Source of the DNA: Anastrepha obliqua
Taxonomy: Eukaryota; Arthropoda; Insecta; Diptera; Tephritidae
DNA: 64,000 bases
Reading direction: 5' to 3'
Assembly (NCBI RefSeq): GCF_027943255.1
Contig: NC_072893.1
Location: 127,657,784-127,721,783 of the forward strand
A program made the translations under genes and the position numbers. Positions 1 to 11,338 of the stretch are shown in pieces. Below the pieces are notes generated by a model. That model ran no database searches. It was not told the DNA's origin and was given only the letters and a program-made list of their open reading frames with translations. Within the stretch, counting starts at the first letter, position 1. Each line of letters begins with the position of its first letter.

Positions 1-426
1 ATCCTAGACATGTTTCCAATTGCTGCTAACATAATCACAAAAATGGGCAGCTTAGAGGTATCGTGCGAAGGATAATACAAAGTACCTACAGATGTATGTA
101 GACACAACACAATGGTTAAGATTAGACTAGATGTTGTTAGGAAAGACTGTAATTCGTAATATTTGTACCAGCATATTTAGTCTCGGGTCACCTGACAATG
201 GTAGAAAAATTAGGATAATATATTTATGCTTAAACGTAATAAATCTCTTAGAAATACTATGAATTTTTTAAAGCGCTTTTGCGTTTTTCTCTTGTTTTTT
301 TAAACTAAATATTTTTTTGTCAGTGCATATATATAGAAAAAACCCTCTTTTCTTATATTTATCTGCCTTCTCTATTCATTCATTATCTCCTATTCATATT
401 CCACTTTTGCGCTTCCATATCTCTTA
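1..426. other. 3' flank of ZF1, no gene seen
   Basis: AT-rich sequence downstream of the minus-strand ZF1 stop codon. It probably holds the ZF1 3' UTR. No coding signal is seen on either strand. Confidence 0.5.
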
Positions 427-3351
427 CTAGCAATGCTTATGCCGTATATGATAGTTCAAACCGCTTGGGTGAGAATAGCTACGCGAACAATATTTGCACA
501 CATACCGCTTTATGCTGCCACCATATGCGCCAATCGCTTGTCCACTACTGCCGACGCCGTGGTTACTTGGTTCTTCCCCTTCCTCATACTCCTCTTCGTC
601 ATCATCATCTTCTTCCTGCTCATCTTCTCGTCTTGAAATGTCTTCATTTTCATCACCATCTTCATCCATTTGTGTACCTTGAGGTTCATTACCATTATCA
701 TCATCATCGGCTTCATCTTCGTCTTCATCAACATCTTCATCGCCTTCGCCATCGCCCTCCGAATCTGTTACCATCTGTGCATAGTCATCACTTTGTTGTT
801 GTCCAGGTATAACTGTTTCAAAAATCTCCAACGGGTTGATGCTATTGTTACCGCTAACCCGTCCTACCTTGGAGTTTGCAGCATTCGCCGCATCTTGTTG
901 AGCGTCGGGCGAATTTTCGCATCCAGGACAAGCGTAAGGTTTACGCAAGTAGATAGCACTAGTGAATATCTCTTTGCAGTAATCACAACGGTATTTACGA
1001 TGCATCTTCAGATGGTTCGATAAATGATGTCTCAAACGGAAGAGTTTATTACAATAGTCACAGCGAAATGGTCGCTCCTCTTTATGGTTAGCCATATGAA
1101 TATCTCGCTCCTTACTACTGCTCAGCACTTGACCACAAACCATACATGGAAATGCGGTTGCACTTTCGTGAGTCATAATATGGGAGATGAAATGGTTTTC
1201 TGTGCCATATGATGCACTACAGATGGAACATTTGAACTGTTTCTCTTTCTGATGTGTATTCATATGATAGCGTATGGCCTGTTTTGATTTGAATCCTTTT
1301 TTGCAAATGGGACATTTAAATGGGGTCTCATTCGAATGTTTAATCATATGATTGCGGTATAGCGAGTAGTATTGGAAGGTTTTGTTGCACAATGCACAGT
1401 ATGCAGTGCCACGTATTTGACGCCGTTTCGTCTTCATTTCACCGCCACTACCATCAGCTGCCCCACCCAGTATGCTAGCATCCAAAGAGTCAGTGGGAGC
1501 AATAAATAATTGATTATCGAAATCTTCTTCTTCGTCGTTTTCATAAGCGCCGGTTGTATCAAAATCGTCCTTAACCGGAGCATAATCGGCAGCATCGAAA
1601 GCAGTATTACCATTTGAGGTTGCGTTAGTTTTCATTTTTACATTTGGTGTGGAGGATATTGGTGTGTACTTATTTGCATAAGATTGGAAATTTGCTGGAT
1701 CGGCACGCCACTGTGCTGCCGACTCTTTAACGGCACCTGAAGCATGTTCTTTCTCGTCTTCCAGCGTGTCATCATCAACACTATTATTTTTCCTCTTTTT
1801 ATTAAAATCAACTTGTCTTTTAACATCTCCTTGCTTTGAAACTGCAGCAGACACCGGTTGTCGGTGTAGTGCATTATGACTGCTTGTATGGCGGTATGTT
1901 GTTGAATTATCCTGCCCATTTAAACTATAGTCCTCAGACTCTGTGTGCACATTTACGTCCAGATAGTTGCCGCAATCCAAATACTAATTATAAAAATTTG
2001 ATTTTTGTATACATTATTAAATAGAATAATTTTCATTTACAAATACACATGTATGTATGTAAAATGATTAAAAGAAAAGTAAACCACAGTTTAGAAGCCT
2101 TTCGACTTAATCAAATCTTTAACGCATACACTTTTTTTAAGATATTTAGAGTTGTGGTGAGTTTACGTTAAACAGGAGTATGTATTTAATACCATTTTTC
2201 CTATTAAATTACTATAATGGTTAAATTGGATTCGATACAACATTTACTTAAAACCAGTTTAAAAACCGATGCATTTTTCTCAGTGGTAAAGCGTCTGAAA
2301 AGCTATTCAAAAAAGTTCAGCATGATTAAAAAAAATAGAAGAAAAGCTAAAACAAGAAACCTACTTTAAGAAAAACGAAACCGGTTCATTTCAACCCCCT
2401 CCGGCTGTGCAAACGCACCAACGATCTACTACTGATTTTATCCGTTTTTCAAAAGCCAAGCACACATCTCATTTATTATGCACACTGTAGTAAGGGCAAC
2501 GTATATCGACAAGTATAAAAGGATAAAACATATGAAGCCAGCTGTAAGAAGCCTGTTCTATTTTAAAGAAAAAAAATCGATAAGTACATAAAATTTTTGT
2601 AATAAGAGGGAACGAGTAGCAAATGTTGTAAAGCGAAACTCATTGATACATTAAAGTATGTACATATATATGTACGAGTGTACATTTTGTACAATTTTAT
2701 AAAAATTTGAGTTACTAAATTAAGGATTATCTCATTTCTGGACTTTTTAAGGGTGTTATAAAGCACAGAGGAAACTGTACAAAACAATATATAAAATAAT
2801 TATATACTTCGTCCGGTTCATAATTCTTTGCTTACATCTTGATCTTGTTCATAGAAATTTGCTTGTTGATTGGTCTCGTATTCGCCATCGTCCGTTTCAT
2901 CACCTTCGTCAGTAAATCCACCCAAATGTTTTATTTTAATGTGGCAAATAAATTCGCCGATGTCACGTGTGCTTTTGTTGCAATAGGTGCAAATAAATGT
3001 CCACTGACGTGCATTATTGGATACAAAGACTTCCCCGCAACGTGACTTCGGTAAGGTAGGTTTTTTAGTGCTATTGATCTCATGGCTGGAGTTCACTAGA
3101 CCGCAGCTGCTGTCAATTCCCCCACCAACGCCACTAGCACTTTTTAGCAGAGCAGTAGGTTGCAGTTGATTTTGTTGTAGCTGGCGCATCGCACTTCGTC
3201 CCACTTCATGGTGCTGTTTACCTGCCACTGCCGATGTACCTTTTTCATGTTCCTGACTACTAACACCACCCTCCTCTGCGGCTCTACTTTCAATGCCAAT
3301 CTCCTCCTGCTCTTCATCCAGCTTCTCTGTTTTGATTGCGATTCTCGACAT
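427..3351 (-). CDS. C2H2 zinc-finger protein ZF1, two exons, with N-terminal CGEV module
   Basis: Exon 1 runs 3351-2836 (172 codons) and exon 2 runs 1983-427 (518 codons plus stop), a product of about 690 aa. The donor is GTAAGC at 2835 and the acceptor TTAG ends at 1984; both sides are phase 0 across an 852-bp intron. Exon 1 holds the family module: CGEV, then CTYC and a late His pair (HIKIKH), followed by an acidic stretch. Exon 2 opens with a Ser/Thr/Asn-rich linker, then five standard C2H2 fingers and a degenerate sixth (CDYCKEIF followed by CPGC, with no proper His pair). A very acidic Asp/Glu run follows, and one last finger ends the protein at its C-terminus. It is probably a nuclear DNA-binding regulator. 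Target and orthologue are unknown. The exact splice sites are inferred from sequence only. Confidence 0.8.
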
Positions 3352-5136
3352 ATTTTACACCAAAGCAGAAAATATAAATTACACTTAGTTATTTTAATTA
3401 CTATTTTGACATTGTTTCGGATGAAATGAACACTTTTTGCAGAGCCTTTCGCAGACGGCAATGTATAAAACTTTTCAATAGAGTTCGAAAATTGTTTTTA
3501 TTATTTTGTCAAATGCGTGTGAAAAGTGTGTGAAAAAGGGAGAAAGAGAGCGCGTGCCGAATTGGGAGGAAAGAGCAAGAGAACGAGTGCGCGCTTGATG
3601 AAAATCGACAGGGTGTTGCCGGACTGTAAGCACTTAAAACCTGAAAATGTTACCACATAAATATTTTCACTGCTTGTTAAAAATATGCCAAATGCCTAGT
3701 AATTAGATAAGATTTGTCAATATATAATCTCCTTCATCATGTAATTAAAACTATATTACTTTTTCTACTTCACTAATTATTTGTTTCATGCCACGACTGT
3801 CAAGTTGTAATGTCGCCATATCTGCATCTCGCCGATAATCTGATTGACCGAAAGACGTTCAAAATCCTTTTTTTTTTATATTTTGTCTACTTTTCTTGAC
3901 CATCTAACGTTTGAAACTTTTACTACAGATTAATTCTGTGTCCACTAAAATACATTAGCATTAAGAGAGAAAGTGGTGATTCTCCAAATGGGTCTACGCT
4001 TGCACTTTAATATCATTTAAATAGGTTAACTGATTGGCATATTAGACTATGCTCAAACTGGCGTCTTATTAGCAATTAGAAATAGCAAAATTTCAATTCA
4101 ATTTCCCATAGAAAAACACTGTTTATCTATCCCGTAAAGTCTGTTTAATGAGCAGCAAAGCGGTCAATGAGAAAACGAAAAATCATGAAAACAAAATTTG
4201 CAAAAAAACCGAAACGACATTAAAATCAAATAGAGAGAAAACAAAACAATGCATTTTCCATGAAAATACGTTTTAAGATTCAATTTCTCTTGAAAATAGT
4301 TATTATTATAAAATCAAACCCAAAAGTAACTGGTATGGAATGAGGTGATTGTGAGAGGAATGTGGCTAAATTTCTGGATCTAGGAGAGGTTTTCTACTCG
4401 GGATTTTTTTTTTTTTAACCACGTCAATCATATCATTTCTAAGTCGTGTTTCAACCATACACTAAAAAACTGCTCTATAATTCCTTAGTTTGTTAAAAAT
4501 TGGATTACACCTACATAATATGAAATCTAATCTATACTTATCATTCTTTAAGAATGGAAAGAATTTCTGTTTGTTCTGCAATCGCTTATTTTAATTGGAT
4601 ACAATACGTTTTCGTGTTCGTACAGTGCGTACATTCGAAAAAATTGTTGCTGTTGCTTGAAGTGTGCATCAACAACCCAGCACATCAACTTGTCGTTGAA
4701 CGTTTCACGTATGTCTTTGTTGTACTGAAAAATTTCGTTCATCGTTCACCTTGTCTAAAGTTTATATAATTTATATGTGCATTTCGGTACAAAGTTTGAA
4801 AATTCAAATTTAGGACATAAATAAATGAATATCGGCAACCTGATATTGCCATCTTTTTATTGGTGATATCTCACTTTGAAGCCAAAAATGCAAAAAAGTG
4901 TTTAGTAAAAGAATGAAGGCAAAAATGCTTAATCCTAAAACCTGACGAAGTGGGCGTTTTCCGCCTCCTGTTTTTTTAATTATTTTTTTGATTTTTTAAA
5001 GTATCTCAACTTGTATTCATAATTCTAATTAAATTATTTTATACACTGTTTTAATGTTACAGACGGTCAATTTCTACAAAAGTATAATCCTCCCTCCAAG
5101 TTTTAACAGATTTGGTAGACTAGAAGTTCGTCTTCA
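3352..5136. other. intergenic, no gene supported
   Basis: Upstream region of ZF1 and downstream region of the 251-aa gene. It includes a purine-rich patch near 3530-3600 and several T-runs. Small open frames around 4550-4770 occur on both strands, show no family features and look like chance. Confidence 0.5.
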
Positions 5137-5892
5137 TCAATATTGTCGGTGGTACTTATTCAATGTAGCCAATATAATATCATCTGGCGATTTAGTATCG
5201 AAACGAAAACGCTGTATTTTATGCTTCACTTTAAAACTGTGACTTATTTTCGGCAGGGGATGAATACGTTTGTAGTTGAGACAAATAACGCGCCCACACG
5301 ATGAAGGCGCCGTCAGCACTTTGCCCTTGCACAAGAAATTGTCATATGTACTCAGTTGACAGTAGTTATTGACGACAGGCAATATAATAGGCTTTTCTCG
5401 TCGATCACACTCTATAAAAGGTATTTGGAAATCTTCAGCAGGCGTCGAAACTCGCTGTTTACTCTTCACAATTATACCTGTGGCAGAGCTCAATGCTGTA
5501 GTAAGATCGATGGTAGATGGAATTTTTGTTTCCAAAGTTTCTGAGTCATTCACTTGCATATTGTTTACACCACTACTTATTTCTCCAATACCATCACCTG
5601 ATGTTTTTTCATCAGTTGTCTTGCGGGAAATTATTATTGGCGGCACTTTGGCATTGTACGCTAGTGTTCCATTTGCATGAGATAATTTCAGCGGCGGAAT
5701 CACGAAATTTGTAGGCTTTGCGTTTCCCAATTGTAACTTAGGTAATACGAATCCATTTTGAGATCTTATTTCACCATTTGAACACTGTCTCTCTTTCAGT
5801 TGCCCCAAAATAAATTGATTTAATAATGAAGTAGCAGCAGCATCTTTTTCCGAAACAGTTTCTCTGCTTTCTTGTCCATTATTACTATCCAT
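5137..5892 (-). CDS. uncharacterised 251-aa protein with HBS1/Ski7-like C-terminal motif
   Basis: An unspliced 251-codon frame starting at a normal ATG. I do not recognise the orthologue. The N-terminal third has short repeats in which hydrophobic residues alternate with Leu/Pro (SLLNQFILGQL, FVLPKLQLG, FVIPPLKLS). The centre is Ser/Thr-rich and looks disordered. The last 25 residues contain FRFDTKSPDD. A similar Phe-x-Phe-Asp-x-x-Ser-Pro-Asp-Asp element is, from memory, the exosome-contact motif of the short Ski7-like isoform of HBS1L. No GTPase domain is encoded here or nearby. If the resemblance is real, the protein could bridge the cytoplasmic exosome and SKI complex. That is a hypothesis; the open frame is much better supported than the function. 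Confidence 0.6.
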   Translation of the reverse strand: MDSNNGQESRETVSEKDAAATSLLNQFILGQLKERQCSNGEIRSQNGFVLPKLQLGNAKPTNFVIPPLKLSHANGTLAYNAKVPPIIISRKTTDEKTSGDGIGEISSGVNNMQVNDSETLETKIPSTIDLTTALSSATGIIVKSKQRVSTPAEDFQIPFIECDRREKPIILPVVNNYCQLSTYDNFLCKGKVLTAPSSCGRVICLNYKRIHPLPKISHSFKVKHKIQRFRFDTKSPDDIILATLNKYHRQY

Positions 5893-6397
5893 TTAATTTT
5901 GTCTTTGTATTTATAACGTTCTTAGAATTAATAAAAAAAAATTAATTTGTTATAATTATAATTTGTTGACAACTGCGCAATGACAACAAAAAAAGTTACA
6001 AAAAAAAATTCAGTGTCAGATGGAAGCCATCATAGGCGACATCTACAGGTATGCATTTGCTACCAATATGGTTGCATTAGATATTTTAATATTCTCCTTT
6101 AAACAAGTTACACGTTCAAGATTTGCATAAGTTGATCACTCATGCCGGTTGCCAAAATGATTTAAATTGACGCTGTAACATAGACTGCACGCAGTCTGAT
6201 AGTCAATTTTATTTTGAAGATGCAGTTAAATAGAATTGTAATTAGCTGCTTAACTCAAAATTCAAGTGTCTTGAAAAAAGAAATATAATTATAATCGATA
6301 TTCAATTTCCGAAAGCGTTAGTGTCTTGGTTTATTGAAACGCAAATTGAATAAAAATTTGATTGTTTAATGTAAAATTACAGGATTATTATATTTAA
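5893..6397. other. intergenic upstream of the 251-aa gene
   Basis: AT-rich sequence that should contain the promoter of the 251-aa gene at its left end. No ORF, RNA gene or clear repeat is seen. Confidence 0.4.
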
Positions 6398-7068
6398 CTA
6401 GCATTTCCCAGTGGGCTTCGCACCACCATACATAAAATGTTTTTTTTATATCGCAAGAAATTTTTCATATTAAGTTTTCTTTATAGAACTCGTAAAATGT
6501 TTAAACAGTTGAATTAGTTGATTTTTTTCATTCAACATGCTTTCTAAAGATGTCACAATAGCCTTTTCTGTACTTTTTTAAAATTTGATTGTGGTTGTCA
6601 CCTATATACAGGTAAGGTGAAAGAGCCGATAAAAACTTGTAATTAAACTTTGATTCTTTAATTTCCATTTCAATTTTTTACGCTAAATAAATTATGCTAA
6701 AATAAATAAAGTTAAAAATGTTTTTCCAGTTTCTTGAATGCTCCAGTTTTTATTATATTTTCGTCCAAAATTAATATTAACATAATACGCTTACAACCAC
6801 AACAGTACAACAGAAACGCTCATAAGCTGCCGTGTATTTGTTGTTGTTTTTCCCATACAGGCATCTCGTATGAGAGGAAACCATTACTCACATAAAATGT
6901 CATAACTCAGGAACGGCTGCACCGATTTCAATCAAACTTCACACAAACCACCTCCTCAAAGATAGAAAAGAACTCTACAATTTGTGTGTCAATCGGTTCG
7001 GCGGTTCTTGAGTTATAAGATTACCAAGGAAATGTAACTTCTTTTTATATATATTATTATATATAGAT
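6398..7068 (-). mobile_element. non-autonomous Helitron, 671 bp
   Basis: Read on the minus strand, the element begins TC (TCTATATATAATAATATA) after an A at 7069. It ends in CTAG before a T at 6397, the A|TC...CTAG|T structure of Helitrons. A short hairpin (GTGG, loop TGCGAAGC, CCAC) lies about 20 bases before the end. The interior has no coding capacity but includes GAACGGCTGCACCGATTT, a segment common in arthropod Helitrons. The boundaries are read directly. Confidence 0.7.
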
Positions 7069-7405
7069 TTTGAAATTTCCAGGCATGTTTCTTCTTGTTA
7101 ATAAAAATATTCACCTTTAAAAAGAATTTTTTTAAATATTCATATTAAGTTCACTTAGCAACACGCTGCTTCAAATACTTTTGAAGTTCCGTTAGATGAA
7201 TATTAAGAGAAGCTCGCATCAATGAATTAGGTCTTCAAAAGTTTCAGAAAAAAATTAAGTTTTTGAATATTACAAAAAAAAACACTTTCTAGAAAATCTC
7301 TAAAAGACTCCTTTCGGATCATTATTTCGGAACACTCTCTGATTGGCTAACCGGGAATTATCGCATGTAAAGTAATAAGAAAACCGAAAATCACGTTCCT
7401 ATTAA

Positions 7406-7906
7406 CACATTGTGGTCGGGCGTTTTGTGGCAGTGCATTACGGCTGGAGTGGGTAATTTATTGAAAAATGTGCGCGAATTTTATTGTTATTAAAAATCAG
7501 TATAAATTTAAAAAGGCTCTGATTTCTTTTTTTAACTTTTATTTTCTTATCTTAGAATGTATTCTCTATCGTTATTATAATAAATAAAGCTACTTTCTGT
7601 ATACTGTGAATTACGCCACTTAACTAAAACTGAAATAAGAGTTGTTTTGAAATTAATTGCTTTTAAATTTGCTCGTATGATGTTTACTGTTAAATACAAT
7701 TTACCGTTATTATTTTGATTTGTATATGTTTGTACATCGTAACACTAGGTATGAGAAAGGGTAACAACAAACATTAATAACCCGTATATCCCTTTCCCTT
7801 ATTTGCCTTTTTCTACCACCCATCTATAAAAACGTATAACTACGTGACCCGCGCTCTACCCACAGTTTGCGAAAAACGTATTTTTACGTGTCCCGCACAC
7901 AATGTG
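7406..7906. mobile_element. piggyBac-like MITE between TTAA sites
   Basis: TTAA occurs at 7402-7405 and 7907-7910. Next to these are inverted ends, CACATTGTGGTCGGGC on the left and CACATTGTGTGCGGGAC reading in from the right. The 501-bp interior has no transposase. TTAA duplication is typical of piggyBac-type (also Kolobok) elements, and the ends here favour piggyBac. The surrounding spacers (7069-7401, 7911-8159) hold nothing else that I can name. Confidence 0.55.
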
Positions 7907-8159
7907 TTAAAAAAAGAAAAACTTAATCAAAACACATTCATGCAATCTATTTTTCGCTTTTATTTCTAAATAATCTGAGATTATAATGCCAAACATGCGC
8001 ATCCAAGCCCTATTAATCATTTACAATTAATTTAATCAAATTGGGCTTTTCGAATAAGGTTTGGAAATAAAGGGGACTGATAATTTGCATTAATACATTT
8101 ACATAGTTGTCCAAATATACAGTTTTTTAATTAATATCTCCAGGAAGACCTAGTATTTT

Positions 8160-9647
8160 TTATTTATCCAGACGACAGATTGGTCCTTCTTCTACCATTT
8201 TAAGGTCGACTTTAGGACCGATTAAGTCTCGAATATTATTAATACCATACTTTATCATAGTAGGTCGTTCCAACGACAGACCCCAAGCAATAACATTTAC
8301 ATTTTCCGGCAATCCCATTGGTAATAAAAGCTCTGGTCGAAAAACACCTGAATTACCAACCTCAATCCATTTGTTAAGTCCTGGATGAAAACAGAAAATC
8401 TCCATACTTGGTTCCGTATAAGGATTATAAGCTGGCTTGAATTCCAGCTTTTCAATACCAAGTTTGCGAAAGAATTCGTAAAGGGTGCCAATTAAGTCGC
8501 CTAGTGTAAGTCCGATATCTGCTACCACCCCCTCCACTTGGTGGAATTCTGCCAAATGTGTAGCATCCAATGTTTCATTTCGGAACACTTTGTCAATACT
8601 AAAGTATTTTACTGGCCTAAATCCCTCCGGCTGATTGGCCAACTTATACAGCATTCGAGCACTTACTGCTGTAGTGTGCGTGCGTAGTGTATTTCGTTGC
8701 GCCTCTTCCAATTTCCAATCATAGCCATAGCCTGTGGAGCCGTAACCACCACTTGAATGAACTTCCTGCACACGTTTCAAGTATTCTTGTGGAAATTTGT
8801 AGCTTTTCGCTGGATGACTAATAAAGAAAGTATCCTGAGCATCGCGCGCTGGATGTTGCTGTGGCACAAATAATGCATCAAAGTTCCAAAATGACGACTC
8901 AATGAAGTTATTTGTGGGCATCTCCGAGAAACCCATTTCCAAAAATATTTGTCGAAATTCTGTGCGCACTTTTTGTAACGGGTGCAGATGGCCACGAACA
9001 GGTGCTGCGCCCAGAGCATCGAAATTATATGATTTGAATTTTAGGTCCTTCCACAAGCCACTGGCGAGCATATCGACAGTCAGATCTGTCTCCAACTTCG
9101 TCAATGTTGTGGCGAATTCATTTCCCTGGCTCAATATAAAACTTTTCGTTGTAATCTCTTGCAGTAGCTTTCGCTTTTTAAATTCTTTAATTACATGAGG
9201 TGGAAGATCTGTTTTATTTTTCGAAATTTCCTCAAGAGATTTCTTCACTGTGTCTTCGATTTTTTCTACTTTTTTCTTGACAAGTGGTGGACTAACCGAC
9301 TTGTCTAAATAGATCCAACCAAGGGACATAGCTTTGCTATAACCAAACTTCGCATTCGGACTACTCTGCATAAGTTCCTCTTGGACAATACCTTCCAATG
9401 GCACGGCTCCATAAAGTACTGCTTCGTGGCTGCCATTTGTCATTACGTTTTGCCCCTCATCGGTCAATTCCAAACTTTTCGCTAAAGAGGGTTCAGCGAT
9501 TACTAATTCGCCATGAGCTTCAATGCTTTTCAAGGCACCAACAATTTTCTGGTGATCTACGCCAAACAATATAGCTAAGTCAACTGTGCTGACTTTTTCA
9601 TTACCTTCCAAGTGTTGCAATATACGCTCCGTAAGATCTGGATGCAT
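8160..9647 (-). CDS. alpha-PheRS: cytosolic phenylalanyl-tRNA synthetase alpha subunit
   Basis: An unspliced 495-codon gene with a full-length product for the eukaryotic alpha subunit. With the beta subunit it forms the cytosolic alpha2beta2 enzyme that charges tRNA-Phe. The N-terminal 80 or so residues form a winged-helix tRNA-binding region ([15 protein letters not shown] onward). A charged linker follows around residues 125-160. The class II catalytic core shows motif 2 ([10 protein letters not shown], about 370) and motif 3 ([16 protein letters not shown], about 460), along with the Phe-pocket segment [17 protein letters not shown]. The start ATG at 9647 gives the conserved N-terminus. 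No lesions are seen. Identification is strong from whole-length family resemblance. Confidence 0.96.
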   Translation of the reverse strand: MHPDLTERILQHLEGNEKVSTVDLAILFGVDHQKIVGALKSIEAHGELVIAEPSLAKSLELTDEGQNVMTNGSHEAVLYGAVPLEGIVQEELMQSSPNAKFGYSKAMSLGWIYLDKSVSPPLVKKKVEKIEDTVKKSLEEISKNKTDLPPHVIKEFKKRKLLQEITTKSFILSQGNEFATTLTKLETDLTVDMLASGLWKDLKFKSYNFDALGAAPVRGHLHPLQKVRTEFRQIFLEMGFSEMPTNNFIESSFWNFDALFVPQQHPARDAQDTFFISHPAKSYKFPQEYLKRVQEVHSSGGYGSTGYGYDWKLEEAQRNTLRTHTTAVSARMLYKLANQPEGFRPVKYFSIDKVFRNETLDATHLAEFHQVEGVVADIGLTLGDLIGTLYEFFRKLGIEKLEFKPAYNPYTEPSMEIFCFHPGLNKWIEVGNSGVFRPELLLPMGLPENVNVIAWGLSLERPTMIKYGINNIRDLIGPKVDLKMVEEGPICRLDK

Positions 9648-9974
9648 TTTTGTTCAAGTAAAACCAAAACTGACAACTTAATCAGCATTTATCGCGTGCT
9701 AGTATTGGAATGGAAGCCAACAAATTGTTAACACGACAAATTTGACAGCTCGTTAGAGTTGCCAAGGTCTTTAAAATCATATTTTTGGATTTAAAATAGT
9801 AAATTGTTTCTATTTTTACACACACTTTACAGAAAATAGTGTAAAATATTAAATCATAAAGTTCTTAAATATACTTCTTTTATTAATACTTTTATTTACA
9901 ATCTATTTTAATATTAATAAGCAAATTAAATAACCAGGTTCCAATTGGACTTTTATTATTGATCTTCAGTGAGG

Positions 9975-10120
9975 TCAATGCCGTTTTCACGGCAGTCGGA
10001 TCTACGTTACCGAAACGACCCGGATTTATATCCGGCCAAGGATTGCCACTCCAACAGCATTCCCCGTATGTAAGAATGGGGAATTTTTATGCTGCTACAA
10101 CAACAGGACTGATGTTCCAT
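9975..10120 (+). repeat. LINE-related fragment with CCGGAT hairpin
   Basis: Contains ACGTTACCGAAACGACCCGG followed by a small hairpin (CCGGAT, loop, ATCCGG) and ends in GCTGCTACAACAACAGG. The same segment appears inverted at 20017-20140 and, shorter, inverted at 22465-22540. It resembles the 5' region of the LINE at 25028, so it is probably a 5' UTR piece of a related family. The flanks 9648-9974 hold no gene. Confidence 0.5.
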
Positions 10121-10127
10121 TCGGGGA

Positions 10128-10790
10128 AAAAAGAGATTGTCGGTAAAGACGGTTTACTGACGATAGTTTAACGTGACAACATCATAAGAAAATACTGAGG
10201 GAATTTTTGCATTTTTCAAAAGAAAATTTTAATTTTATTTGTTTAATAGATATTTTGTATGGATATAGAGAAGGAGGTAAATGGAATCGCAATGGAATTG
10301 ATCAAGTTACATTTACGAAAACGTGAAAAATGAAGAAACATTTATAAAATTCATGAAAGGTATGTTCAATTTCGATTGTGCGTCAGACGTTAGTAAGTCA
10401 ACAACACTAAGAGGCACCATCATCGATTTGACTTTTTCAAGACGCATTACACTCGAAACATTCCCTTTCATTTCCTACTTTGCCTATCATCGTCCTGTTC
10501 TCAACAGAGAATGGTTCATTACCATGCACACAGGAAGAAGGCATATGCAAATACAAATATGTGAAATTATATACATATGCGCATATACATACATATATAT
10601 GCTCACTCAAGTAGGAGAGAGCCAGATGTCGAATTTTGCCGAACGCGGGGGCCCGATTGTGCCTCTTTGTCGTTCGTTCCACCCTCTCGCTTGCAGTTCA
10701 ATCAAGGTAAAGACGCATTAACAAGATAACGACGCATTTTTTGGTGCGGGCAGACGTTAACACGTCAAAAGGAATTGATGATAACGATGA
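10128..10790 (+). repeat. dispersed repeat family R1, copy A, with conserved short ORF
   Basis: Closely matches the inverted copy at 55625-56206 and part of the copy at 54490-54755. One frame, 10323-10570, encodes a segment kept in both longer copies (ETFIKFMK ... FNFDCASD ... GTIIDL ... YHRP). The G-T-x-I-D ... Y-H-R-P pattern resembles the end of an endonuclease/exonuclease/phosphatase fold with its usual Ser-Asp-His altered. That is a weak inference. The left end has TTTACTGACGATAGTTTAAC. The right end has GACGTTAACACGTC. Confidence 0.6.
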
Positions 10791-11338
10791 GTGAGATCAA
10801 TAACATACCGATATATTCAGAATCTTAACCTATATTGCGTTACATAGTTTATTTTTCTTATTATTAAAACATAATAAATTTTGAGTCTTATAATTTCATT
10901 GGTTTCATCAAGTAGCGTAATTGCCAAAGGATAATCGTGATAATTGATCCTACGTAAGTATGTTGTACTAGATCTTTTAGCTTCCTGTTTTACAAACGGT
11001 ATATGAAGGTCTGAATTAATGGTTTATTTGTGATCAACCAGGGAGCATTGCAATTAGTCTTGAAGTTGTTGATTGATACTTTTGTACATATACAATTTTT
11101 ATTTTTCCATATAAATAGTTTATCATAAATCCGAAGGTAATAATTAACAAATTGATTATGTTGCAGCTACCAGTAAATTACAGACAGAACTTGAACTCTT
11201 ACAATAGTAGTCTACCGCAATACAAGCATGCAACATGCAAGATAGTAGAGCATTCATTATACATTTTTCATATCATATTATTATTCTATCAACCGATATA
11301 AAAAACTTAAGTAAACTGATATACAAACAATATGCGTT
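10791..11338. other. 3' flank of ZF2, nothing recognised
   Basis: AT-rich sequence between repeat copy A and the ZF2 stop codon. It probably contains the ZF2 3' UTR. No gene or named repeat is seen. Confidence 0.4.

Noticed and set aside
465..812. Open frame with His-rich protein opposite ZF1
   Set aside because: It is the antisense of the Asp/Glu-rich part of ZF1; GAT/GAA codons read as His/Phe/Leu on the other strand.
2836..3351. Calling the N-terminal module a ZAD
   Set aside because: ZAD uses four Cys in two pairs over about 75 residues; the module here is shorter, with one leading Cys, a Cys pair and a His pair.
4548..4769. Overlapping small frames on both strands
   Set aside because: No conserved features; both strands open, AT-rich, and neither has a plausible gene context.
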